Positions 25,391 to 33,091 of a stretch of DNA of 64,000 nt are shown one piece after another. The notes under the pieces were generated by a model. That model was not told the origin of the DNA and did not search any database. It worked only from the letters and a program-made list of their open reading frames with translations. How positions within the stretch are numbered: position 1 is the stretch's first letter; each line of letters starts with the position of its first letter. This DNA is from Planomicrobium sp. YIM 101495 (GTDB lineage: Bacteria > Bacillota > Bacilli > Bacillales_A > Planococcaceae), in contig NZ_WLZW01000004.1 of NCBI RefSeq assembly GCF_009707665.1, forward strand, positions 124,001 to 188,000. The letters are read 5' to 3'. The translations under genes and the position numbers were made by a program.

Positions 25391-28300
25391 TTGAACGATG
25401 GGCAAGAATGGAAAACGGATGAGATATCCGGATTTTTCAGTTTTGAAGAAGAACAGGTGAATCAAACGATGGCAAAATCAATGACTACAATATATGAAAC
25501 TTCATTGCGTCTGACGAAGACCGCCGAGGAGAAGATGCGCGGATTCGGCGTCAGCGAGCAGGCACTGTTTGCAGGGGACCGGCCATTTGCAGCATTGATC
25601 GAGCGGTATCCGTCAGAGACGGGCGAACCGCTGTCGGTGGCGCTTCTTTTTGGCGCGGACGAAACGGCGCGGCTTACGAAAAAAGAACTTGGAGGGTCGC
25701 TTGTCCTGCATGGCGTCTTCACGGATGATCAATTGCTGGCGACGAATGTGACGCAGCGAAAAGCGGGGCAGGCACGGACAAATTGGCAGCAGGAAGGCGC
25801 ATTCCTGTTCAGCAGAGGGCGCAGGACCGCTGCGCGTGAATTCTTGAAAATGGTCGAACGCATGACGCCGGCGAAAGAACGCTCGGACTATGTGAAGAAG
25901 CGGATCACCGGCTGGGAAGGCTACTTGAAAATCCAGGAGCGCGGCATGGACATTCCGGATATGCGCAGCAGCTATTCGAAGCTTGCGTTCAATCATGACT
26001 TCAGCCGCATCACTGTTTCCGGCTGCCAATTGAAGAGTGACGAATGGAAGCAGCTGAGAGGCTTGAGCGTGAAATTGGACGGCATCGACGGAGATGTCGG
26101 AACCGTGCTGAAAGCGCAGGCGAAGGCGCGTACCGTCGAAGTGGAGCTGCAGCCGTATGCAATCGAGCAGCTCCGGAAGAAAGCATCAGCGCTTCAAAGC
26201 CGCCACATCGTGTTCAGTAACTTCGCAGCGCTCAGCCAGATCCGGAGGTTGCGCCGCGGCTTTCAAGACTTGGAAAAAGGCTTCGCCACCAATCCGGACT
26301 TGGACCGCATTCTGTTCGAGGAAAAGCCGCCGGTCAAGCCGCTCAAAGCGTTCGAGAAGCTGCATTTCCAGAACCGGCTAAACGAATTCCAGCAACAAGC
26401 AGTCGCCGGGGCGATCGCAGCTGAGGACCTGTATGTCATCCAAGGACCTCCCGGAACCGGGAAGACGACGGTCATCTCGGAAATCTGTTTGCAGAACGCG
26501 AAAAAAGGCTTGAAGACGCTCGTCGCGTCGCAATCGAACCTTGCCGTCGACAATGCTCTCGGCCGGCTGCTGGCGAATAAAGACGTCCGGATTTTGCGCG
26601 TCGGCCGCACGGAAAGTATCGAAGAGGACGGTAAACGCTTTATCGAAGAAAACGTCGGGCAGTACTGGAAAGACCATACGCTGAAAGAAGTTTCCGAGCA
26701 GTACGAAGCGCGGAAAGGCCGCAGCGCACAAGTCGCAATCGACCTTGAAGAAACAGAACAGGCATACGAGCGCCTTTTGCCGGTTCACGAGCAGTGGAAA
26801 CTTGCAGTAGAAGAAAAGAAACAAGCCCAGCAGCAAACCGAGAACATCCTACGTGCACTTGAAGAACTTCGGACTACGGTGAAAGCGGAAAGTGCGAAGA
26901 AACAAGAGACCGAGACGAACAAGCAGAAGCTTGTTTTACAAATAGAAGAACTTGAGCGGAAAGCTGCGGAATACGAGTCGATTCTCTCGGGTGGCAAAGA
27001 CGTGGCCGGGTTCGAAGCGAAAGAACAGCACATTCGCGAACACATCAGAGAGCTGGAGCGGATGATCGCCGCGAAGGCGTTATTGGTCCAAATCGATGCG
27101 AAACAACGGCAAGTGGAGGAATTCCGGAGCGGCTTCAACCGCGCATCGTCGACCGACGGACAGCTTGAGCAACCCTCTCGTGCGCTCAGTGCCATTCGTA
27201 AAATGGATGAGCTGGAACGGTTCATGGCAGAACACCGCATCGAGGACGGAATTTCAGTGACGTATCTTGTCAATAAGATGGAAATGTCAAGGCAGCGTGT
27301 TGTGGAGTGGAAAAAGCTGAGCAAATTCAACGAGCAATTAGCTGCGGCAATCACCTACGTGGAAGCACGTGCGAGACTGCATCCAAGTCAGCTGGAAGAA
27401 GCGAAACGGCGTGCAGTACAAGGGACGGAATCGTTCACAGGGGCTGAAATCGAGGGATTCCTCGAAACGCTGCGGGGCGTGCTGAAAGGTCCGCAACGCA
27501 GTGATATGCGTATTTTGCAGACTGCGCTCGGCGAGCTTTACAAACGCCAGCAAAGCTTGTGGAGACGCGGAGCGAAGCTTGAGACACCGGAATATTACGC
27601 TGCAGAGGCGAAAAAGATCTTTCAGAAACTAAAAGAAGCAGTGGAAGAGCAATTGATGGAGCGCATGCAGAAGGATGCAACGCTTGTGGAGAAATGGAAG
27701 GCGGATATGACAGCCGCTGAACAAACCTTGTCAACGCTCGAACAGAAATACCGTTATTTGACGGACGGAATGATACAAGTACCGGATCCGGAAAGCGCGG
27801 TGCGTGAGCAGCAGGATGCACTTACAAATCTTGAAAAAGAACGGCAGCTGCACGGCCAGGCGCAAGGACTGCTGGAAGAAAATCAGGCAGAACAGAAAAC
27901 GAAAACGGCACAGCTGAACGAAACGGATGTCCTGCTCGCCGAACTGAACACAAATATTGAACAGGCACAAGAAAAAATCGCCGACCATGAAGAAGAAGCG
28001 GCATCGCTCGGAGCGATTCTCGCATCACAGCCGGAAGTGGAATTCGAGGCGGTAACGAAACAATTGGCGAGCAAGGCATTCGACCGTGAATCGTTGCGCC
28101 GGGAACAGAAGAACTTGCCGCTGCTGCAGTCCGTCCAGAAGAAATGGCTCGAGTTGCTGAAGGAAGCGGACAGTCATGACTTGGACGAAATCCGCAAGCT
28201 GTACATCCGTCATGCCAACGTCATCGGCACGACCTGCGTCGCTTCGGCAAGAAAGGATTTTGCGGAAAACTATCCGAGTTTTGATGTCGTCATCATCGAT

Positions 28301-29245
28301 GAAGTGTCGAAAGCGACACCGCCGGAACTGCTCTTGCCGATGCTGAAAGGCAAGAAGATCATTCTCGTCGGAGACCACCACCAGCTGCCGCCGCTTCTCG
28401 GCAACGATACGCTGGAAGAAACGCTGGAAGAGATGATCAACGAAGACAGCACATTCGAAGGCAAGAAGGAGCTCGAGCAATTGCTTGCCGAATCGTTATT
28501 CGAACGACTCTACAAAAACTTGCCGGCTTCGAACAAAACGATGCTCGCCATCCAGTACCGGATGCACGCGGACATCATGGAGACGATTGCACCGTTTTAC
28601 GCGAAGGAGCAGGACCGTCTGCAATGCGGCATTGCAGATTCGGATGCGGAGCGGGATCACGGACTTGAATCTTCGACCGTCAACCGCAGTAACCACTTGA
28701 TGTGGATTGACCTGCCGAATGAGCCTTCCTTCTTTGAAGAGCGGATGAGTGGCGGGAAGAGTTTGTTCAACGCTTCTGAGCTGAACGAAATCCGGACGCT
28801 TTTAGTGGAGCTGAACGAAGCTGCAGCAGCCGCTAAAAAGGCGGGACAGATGCCTCCCGATGGCAGGAAAAGCATCGGCGTCATCAGCTTTTACGGAGAA
28901 CAGGTCAAGCGCATCCAGCGTATGATCGACCAAGAGTTGCGATTGCCGCACTTGCTTCTCCGGACAGGGACGGTCGACCGTTTCCAGGGAAGTGAAATGG
29001 ATGTCATCCTCCTCAGCATGGTGCGCAACAACCGCAACGAGTACGGGGATATCGGGTTCGCGAAGGATTACCGCCGGCTGAATGTCGCACTGTCGCGGGC
29101 AAAGGAACTGCTTGTCTTGATCGGCAGCACAGACATGTTCACGAAACGGGCAAAGCAGCCTGCAGTCAGGAACATGTACAAGCACGTGCTTGACGTAGTC
29201 GCGGCAAAAGACGGACTGAAGCAAGTACAAGGAGCGGAGAATTGA
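25391..29245 (+). CDS. Large Upf1-like superfamily 1 helicase with coiled-coil insertion
   Basis: Up to 1284 residues. Walker A (Gly-Pro-Pro-Gly-Thr-Gly-Lys-Thr) lies near residue 352, and Walker B (Ile-Ile-Asp-Glu-Val-Ser-Lys) near 965. Gly-Asp-His-His-Gln-Leu-Pro-Pro follows, then Gln-Tyr-Arg-Met-His near 1053, Val-Asp-Arg-Phe-Gln-Gly-Ser-Glu near 1195 and Val-Ala-Leu-Ser-Arg-Ala-Lys near 1232. These are the SF1 helicase motifs of the AAA_11/AAA_12 (Upf1/SETX) type. About 600 residues between Walker A and B are mostly Glu/Lys/Gln/Leu and likely form a long coiled coil. The first ~330 residues match nothing I know. The start is uncertain: TTG 25391 or ATG 25469. The next gene begins 1 bp after its stop. 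Substrate (RNA or DNA) and role are unknown; defence or RNA/DNA repair are possible. Confidence 0.8.
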   Translation: MNDGQEWKTDEISGFFSFEEEQVNQTMAKSMTTIYETSLRLTKTAEEKMRGFGVSEQALFAGDRPFAALIERYPSETGEPLSVALLFGADETARLTKKELGGSLVLHGVFTDDQLLATNVTQRKAGQARTNWQQEGAFLFSRGRRTAAREFLKMVERMTPAKERSDYVKKRITGWEGYLKIQERGMDIPDMRSSYSKLAFNHDFSRITVSGCQLKSDEWKQLRGLSVKLDGIDGDVGTVLKAQAKARTVEVELQPYAIEQLRKKASALQSRHIVFSNFAALSQIRRLRRGFQDLEKGFATNPDLDRILFEEKPPVKPLKAFEKLHFQNRLNEFQQQAVAGAIAAEDLYVIQGPPGTGKTTVISEICLQNAKKGLKTLVASQSNLAVDNALGRLLANKDVRILRVGRTESIEEDGKRFIEENVGQYWKDHTLKEVSEQYEARKGRSAQVAIDLEETEQAYERLLPVHEQWKLAVEEKKQAQQQTENILRALEELRTTVKAESAKKQETETNKQKLVLQIEELERKAAEYESILSGGKDVAGFEAKEQHIREHIRELERMIAAKALLVQIDAKQRQVEEFRSGFNRASSTDGQLEQPSRALSAIRKMDELERFMAEHRIEDGISVTYLVNKMEMSRQRVVEWKKLSKFNEQLAAAITYVEARARLHPSQLEEAKRRAVQGTESFTGAEIEGFLETLRGVLKGPQRSDMRILQTALGELYKRQQSLWRRGAKLETPEYYAAEAKKIFQKLKEAVEEQLMERMQKDATLVEKWKADMTAAEQTLSTLEQKYRYLTDGMIQVPDPESAVREQQDALTNLEKERQLHGQAQGLLEENQAEQKTKTAQLNETDVLLAELNTNIEQAQEKIADHEEEAASLGAILASQPEVEFEAVTKQLASKAFDRESLRREQKNLPLLQSVQKKWLELLKEADSHDLDEIRKLYIRHANVIGTTCVASARKDFAENYPSFDVVIIDEVSKATPPELLLPMLKGKKIILVGDHHQLPPLLGNDTLEETLEEMINEDSTFEGKKELEQLLAESLFERLYKNLPASNKTMLAIQYRMHADIMETIAPFYAKEQDRLQCGIADSDAERDHGLESSTVNRSNHLMWIDLPNEPSFFEERMSGGKSLFNASELNEIRTLLVELNEAAAAAKKAGQMPPDGRKSIGVISFYGEQVKRIQRMIDQELRLPHLLLRTGTVDRFQGSEMDVILLSMVRNNRNEYGDIGFAKDYRRLNVALSRAKELLVLIGSTDMFTKRAKQPAVRNMYKHVLDVVAAKDGLKQVQGAEN

Positions 29246-29246
29246 G

Positions 29247-29984
29247 ATGGATGCACTATTGAAGAAGCTGCACACGGAACTGCTCGTGCGTCCCGGCATA
29301 TCGATCGTCGGAGAGAAAGCGTGGAGCTTGCCGCTCGTTTCCTACGACGTCACATTCAGCCAGGTCAAACGGCTGAAGATGGATATCTTGATGAAGATGA
29401 TGCTCGCAGCGTTCAAAGAAACAGAAATCCGCCGGGCCGTGACGCTTGCAGATATGCTGCTTGTCGAGGAGTTGTTTATCCGCGACTTGATCGAAAAGAT
29501 GAAGCGCGCACGACTGATCCGCTTCGAGCCGAAGGGGTATGAGCTGACCGATAAAGGCCACGCCCATTTGGAACAAGGGATTTTTGAAGAGGAGATGGAC
29601 GGCGGGGAAGCACTTGTTTTCCACAGCCCGGCTCATCAAAACTTTCTGTTGGAAATCGGAGAGGTGGAAGCACCGGGAAGTTTGCCGATTTACCGTTATG
29701 CCGAAGAGCCAATGGTCGATACGGGTGCCATCAAAGGGTTGCTTAGCGCAGAGCGTTCTGAAGAGACGGAAGGCGGCTTCCGCATCATCGTGACGGGCAT
29801 TACTGGCTGTGAGAAGAGGGAAGAGCATAGGATCGCGTGTGCGGAATTCCAGCTGTACGACCGGGACCAGGATATTTTCTATGCCCGCGTCTGGAATACG
29901 GGCAGCGGTTCGTGGGATGAAGTACTCAGCAAGGGGATCGAGGAGCGTGAAGTTGTTGCTTGGCGCGAGGCGATGAAGAAGTAA
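29247..29984 (+). CDS. Winged-helix-like partner of the Upf1-like helicase
   Basis: 245-residue soluble protein with no recognised family. Residues about 35-110 read like a winged-helix DNA-binding domain (Ala-Asp-Met-Leu-Leu-Val-Glu-Glu-Leu-Phe-Ile-Arg-Asp-Leu-Ile, then Tyr-Glu-Leu-Thr-Asp-Lys-Gly-His-Ala-His-Leu as the wing). The C-terminal ~100 residues are a mixed alpha/beta region with Gly-Cys-Glu-Lys-Arg-Glu-Glu-His and Phe-Gln-Leu-Tyr-Asp. It starts 1 bp after the helicase stop and its ribosome site (AAGGAGCGGAG) lies inside the helicase gene, so the two are made together. The arrangement suggests a DNA- or RNA-targeting adaptor for the helicase. This is inference. Confidence 0.65.
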   Translation: MDALLKKLHTELLVRPGISIVGEKAWSLPLVSYDVTFSQVKRLKMDILMKMMLAAFKETEIRRAVTLADMLLVEELFIRDLIEKMKRARLIRFEPKGYELTDKGHAHLEQGIFEEEMDGGEALVFHSPAHQNFLLEIGEVEAPGSLPIYRYAEEPMVDTGAIKGLLSAERSEETEGGFRIIVTGITGCEKREEHRIACAEFQLYDRDQDIFYARVWNTGSGSWDEVLSKGIEEREVVAWREAMKK

Positions 29985-29992
29985 TGCAGAAG

Positions 29993-30041
29993 AAAAGAAC
30001 TGTTACGGGAGTGGAACCCACTCCTGTAACAGTTCTTTTTG
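29993..30041. terminator. Bidirectional terminator
   Basis: AAAAGAACTGTTACGGGAGTGG pairs with CACTCCTGTAACAGTTCTTTT (one G-T pair) across a short loop. It ends the helicase pair and faces the convergent opuAC gene. Confidence 0.88.
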
Positions 30042-30055
30042 TTTCATCTATTTCT

Positions 30056-30955
30056 TTATTCTTTCGGCTCCAAGTCTTCAATGGAATCGATCTCCATGTA
30101 GCTAGGAACTGCCAGGCCGTTCTTCGCGCCTTGCAAGTTGCTGCCTAGGTCGTCCAGGTTGTCTTTATGGTTTTCATAGAGCGCGCCGTGTGCAATCGGC
30201 AACCACGGGGCGATCGAGGCATCTGCTCCGTCATTGACGAGCGCCTCGAACATGACGGCCGGGTCGACATCCGTCACCGTGACGCTATATCCTTGGCTCT
30301 CCAAAACGATTTTGATGACGTTCGAAGAAGCACGTTCCGAATCCCAAGGAGTGGAAACGAGTGCAATCGAAGTGCCGCCGCCTTGCTCAGCACCTTCTGT
30401 CCACTGATCCACAGTGTCTTGATTCTCTTCAATCCAGTTTTGCGCTGCTTCTTCGAAGGAAATGTCCTGTGCTTCATGCATCACGGACTCCATGTCTTCA
30501 ACTTCCCATGCGAATGCATCAAGGATTTGATAGGCACCAGGCATGTCTTCTTCAAGGCCGAGACGCGCGATTGTGTGGATGCCTTCTTCGCCTCCGAATG
30601 AACCTTCAGGATCTTCCAAGAACTTGATGTCGAATTCCGCGAACTTCCAGTGCGGGCTCCAGCCGCTTACGACGATCGGCTCTTCATTGTCGATGGCTTG
30701 GCGCAATTCCGTGACCATGCCGGCAGTGGAACTTTCATGAAGCTCCCAACCTTCCAAGTTCTCGTAATCCTCCAATGCGTCGTGCGTAAGTCCAGTCAAC
30801 CCTGCTCCAGGTTCGATCCCTGTGATCGTGTACTCGAGCGCTTCGCTGATCGAGCTGTTGCTTTGCCCAGACGCCTCTTCGTCACCTCCGCAGCCTGCCA
30901 GTAATAATGAAGCGGATAGTGCGACTGTCGTGCCAACTACTTTCAACTTAACCAA
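30056..30955 (-). CDS. opuAC: Glycine betaine ABC transporter substrate-binding lipoprotein
   Basis: 299 residues. The lipoprotein signal ends in Leu-Leu-Leu-Ala-Gly-Cys (Cys22) and is followed by a Gly/Ser/Asn linker. The OpuAC-type binding fold carries the choline/betaine cage region Gly-Trp-Ser-Pro-His-Trp-Lys-Phe and Ala-Pro-Trp-Leu-Pro. It should capture glycine betaine or a related compatible solute. No permease or ATPase gene of the Opu system is adjacent, so it is an orphan that must dock with a transporter encoded elsewhere. It has a strong terminator and its own leader. Confidence 0.88.
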   Translation of the reverse strand: MVKLKVVGTTVALSASLLLAGCGGDEEASGQSNSSISEALEYTITGIEPGAGLTGLTHDALEDYENLEGWELHESSTAGMVTELRQAIDNEEPIVVSGWSPHWKFAEFDIKFLEDPEGSFGGEEGIHTIARLGLEEDMPGAYQILDAFAWEVEDMESVMHEAQDISFEEAAQNWIEENQDTVDQWTEGAEQGGGTSIALVSTPWDSERASSNVIKIVLESQGYSVTVTDVDPAVMFEALVNDGADASIAPWLPIAHGALYENHKDNLDDLGSNLQGAKNGLAVPSYMEIDSIEDLEPKE

Positions 30956-31099
30956 TTCGACTTCCTCCTTATGAAATGAAAAACGGTTGTTCGTTTTGAT
31001 CGATCAATCCGGTGATGCAGAAAGAAATGCTCGCTCATGAACAAAAAATATTTCGGGTGGTGCTGCCATATGCAGCTGCGCACAGCATTTCGGCTGTAT

Positions 31100-31426
31100 G
31101 TTGGAGCTTGGTAACCGTGTAAATGCCGGTGATTAAAACAAAGTAGGGGATTGTATGCGGATTAATCAGTAGCGATAGCTGAGGCAGTCGTGCATGCATA
31201 TAGGTTTGTTCTATGGATTCGGGTGAAACGAAATGCCCAGCAAGATTCCTGTCTGCAGTCCATTCACCATCGAGTGAAAAATCACAACCATTACCAACCG
31301 TAACACTTCTAAGGAATGAATCCAACCGATAGGTCCGATGATTTCCTGAAAAGTGAATAAAGGAAATCAGTTCCTCTTTGCCGAAAGGGTAGAGCCAGGG
31401 AATGCCAGTGGAAAAGAGGCAAAAGC
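31100..31426 (-). pseudogene. Possible remnant of a membrane protein gene
   Basis: The 471 bp between opuAC and the methyltransferase hold no intact gene. On the minus strand two different frames each show membrane-helix-like stretches. One (stop at 31211) reads Glu-Val-Leu-Arg-Leu-Val-Met-Val-Val-Ile-Phe-His-Ser-Met-Val-Asn, and the other has Tyr-Phe-Val-Leu-Ile-Thr-Gly-Ile-Tyr. Switching frame once or twice would give a small polytopic protein with a His-x-x-x-Asn element, as in intramembrane proteases. The evidence is weak and the family is a guess. Confidence 0.3.
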
Positions 31427-32272
31427 ATGACACAGCAAACAATCAATGAAATTGTCGCCTGCATGGCCATTGCAGGCGATCACAAAGACGTACAAATGAT
31501 CCAGACGAGCCACCGCCTGAAGCTGGCTGAATTTTGGGGCATCAACGAAGGTGACCGCGTGCTGGAAATCGGTTGCGGACAAGGGGATACGACCGCGGTG
31601 CTGGCACATCTCGTCGGAAAAAGCGGGCAGGTGCACGGCATCGATAGCGCACCGGAGACGTATGGTATGCCGATCACACTCGGCGACGCCATCGCGACAT
31701 TGCAGCGATCGCCCCTCGGAGAACGCATCCACGTCGACTTCGAAACGGATGTCTCATCTGAGGAAATCACTTTCGCGGACAGGCAGTTCGATGTCGTCGT
31801 GTTGTCCCACAGCTCGTGGTATATGCGGTCAGCCGATGAACTGCGCGCCATTTTAGTAAAACTGCGGAAGTGGGGCAAGCGGCTCTGTTTCGCTGAATGG
31901 GACGTGCGCATCCAGACAATCGAACAATACCCGCATTTGTTGGCGGTGCTGATCCAGGCACAGTATGAAGTGTTCAAGGAGAAGAGCGAAGCGAATGTCC
32001 GGACGCTGTTCACGCCGGCCGAGCTTCAGCAACTGATCACAGAAGCCGGCTGGACGATTACGGCGGAGCGGTCGATCGATTCACCGGACTTGCAAGATGG
32101 TGATTGGGAAGTACAACAGCTTCTTGCCGACTTCGAGACGGAAACGGAAGCGCTCGAGACGATGCCAGATAAGCTAAAGAAATTGCTCGAAGCAGAGATG
32201 AATTTATTGAAGCATGCGGCTGCGACGACACCGATTAGCCCGCTCGCAGCATTTGCGCTCACAGCGGAATAA
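31427..32272 (+). CDS. Class I SAM-dependent methyltransferase
   Basis: 281 residues. The SAM-binding loop Val-Leu-Glu-Ile-Gly-Cys-Gly-Gln-Gly-Asp lies near residue 45, the acidic Asp of Gly-Ile-Asp-Ser-Ala near 70, and Val-Val-Val-Leu-Ser-His-Ser as motif IV near 125. The C-terminal ~80 residues are acidic and helical. Substrate is not evident; small-molecule and quinone-type methyltransferases share this layout. A modest ribosome site (AAGAGGC) precedes the ATG. It is monocistronic, with a shared terminator. Confidence 0.83.
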   Translation: MTQQTINEIVACMAIAGDHKDVQMIQTSHRLKLAEFWGINEGDRVLEIGCGQGDTTAVLAHLVGKSGQVHGIDSAPETYGMPITLGDAIATLQRSPLGERIHVDFETDVSSEEITFADRQFDVVVLSHSSWYMRSADELRAILVKLRKWGKRLCFAEWDVRIQTIEQYPHLLAVLIQAQYEVFKEKSEANVRTLFTPAELQQLITEAGWTITAERSIDSPDLQDGDWEVQQLLADFETETEALETMPDKLKKLLEAEMNLLKHAAATTPISPLAAFALTAE

Positions 32273-32273
32273 G

Positions 32274-32320
32274 AAACGAGCCATCCCTGCAGAGCGGATC
32301 TGCAGGGATGGCTCGTTTTT
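32274..32320. terminator. Bidirectional terminator
   Basis: AAACGAGCCATCCCTGCAGA and its exact complement flank a 5-nt loop and end in T on the plus strand. It is shared with the convergent DinB gene. Confidence 0.88.
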
Positions 32321-32321
32321 C

Positions 32322-32792
32322 TTATGAATTTTTGATTGCAGCTTTCCGGATGTCCTTCATGCTCGTCAAGTGCATCGCATCATGGGCAAACATGAACAAC
32401 ACGACTTCGCCGAGCGTCGTCATTTTCATGAATGGCTGCGGGAGCAGCGTATCCAGCTTTCCTTCGATTTGTGTGCGGAGCTGATCCGGCTGTTCGATGA
32501 CGAACTTCTTCAGCTCGTCCAGTGACGGAACATCATCGCCCCAGTTCTTCGGAGAAGTGCCTGTCGCGAAAAGATCCGGGTAAGAGGCCGGCAGTTGTGA
32601 CGGGATCCCGAGTGCGTTCGTGACCACGCCGTCAACAGAGACGAGTATGTGTCCTGCATTCCAACGGACCGAGTTGTTGTAAGGGGCCGGGATCATGTCA
32701 GCTTGTTCCTCCGTTACACGGTCGAGTATATCGTGAATCCAGCTGCGCCATACTTTCCACTGGCTATAAATGATTTCTTCGTTCATCTTCAT
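32322..32792 (-). CDS. DinB family protein
   Basis: 156-residue four-helix protein of the DinB/YfiT type. The three metal-binding His positions are plausible: His in Trp-Asn-Ala-Gly-His-Ile-Leu and the pair in Ala-His-Asp-Ala-Met-His-Leu near the C terminus. Family members include thiol transferases such as bacillithiol S-transferase and many proteins of unknown function. Start at ATG 32792 with GGAGGG upstream. It is convergent with the methyltransferase gene. Confidence 0.83.
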   Translation of the reverse strand: MKMNEEIIYSQWKVWRSWIHDILDRVTEEQADMIPAPYNNSVRWNAGHILVSVDGVVTNALGIPSQLPASYPDLFATGTSPKNWGDDVPSLDELKKFVIEQPDQLRTQIEGKLDTLLPQPFMKMTTLGEVVLFMFAHDAMHLTSMKDIRKAAIKNS

Positions 32793-32939
32793 CCCTCCAA
32801 TTAATAGTTATCTTCTCTATACTACCGCAAAAATAAACTTTCGAAAGAAATTGTGAATAATTCTGTAAATAATGAACAATCCATCTTCCGGAAAAGCACG
32901 ATAAAAAAGGACGCAACGTTGCACGAATGCTGGAAACAA

Positions 32940-32965
32940 TGAAACTTTCGGCTGTCTTTATCGTC
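32940..32965 (+). promoter_or_regulatory. ECF sigma promoter (SigM-type) for LTA synthase
   Basis: TGAAAC and CGTC are separated by 16 bp, with TTTC after the -35 and TA after the -10. This is the consensus of ECF sigma factors such as SigM. It lies 126 bp upstream of the LTA synthase start. B. subtilis yfnI, an LTA synthase paralogue, is SigM-controlled, which supports the reading. The rest of the 299-bp gap holds only AT-rich leader. Confidence 0.7.
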
Positions 32966-33091
32966 TATATTTTAGTACACTAATAGACGTCGTTCTTTTA
33001 AACAAAATAATAAAAATTGGATAATTCAGGCACTAGACATCTGCAAGAAGCCATTCAGACAATTATTCACTATGAGAAGGTGCAATTCAAC

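Noticed and set aside
25391-29984. Assignment of the helicase pair to a named phage-defence system
   Set aside because: I could not match the domain order to any system I know, no nuclease or integrase lies nearby, and the surrounding genes are ordinary metabolism.
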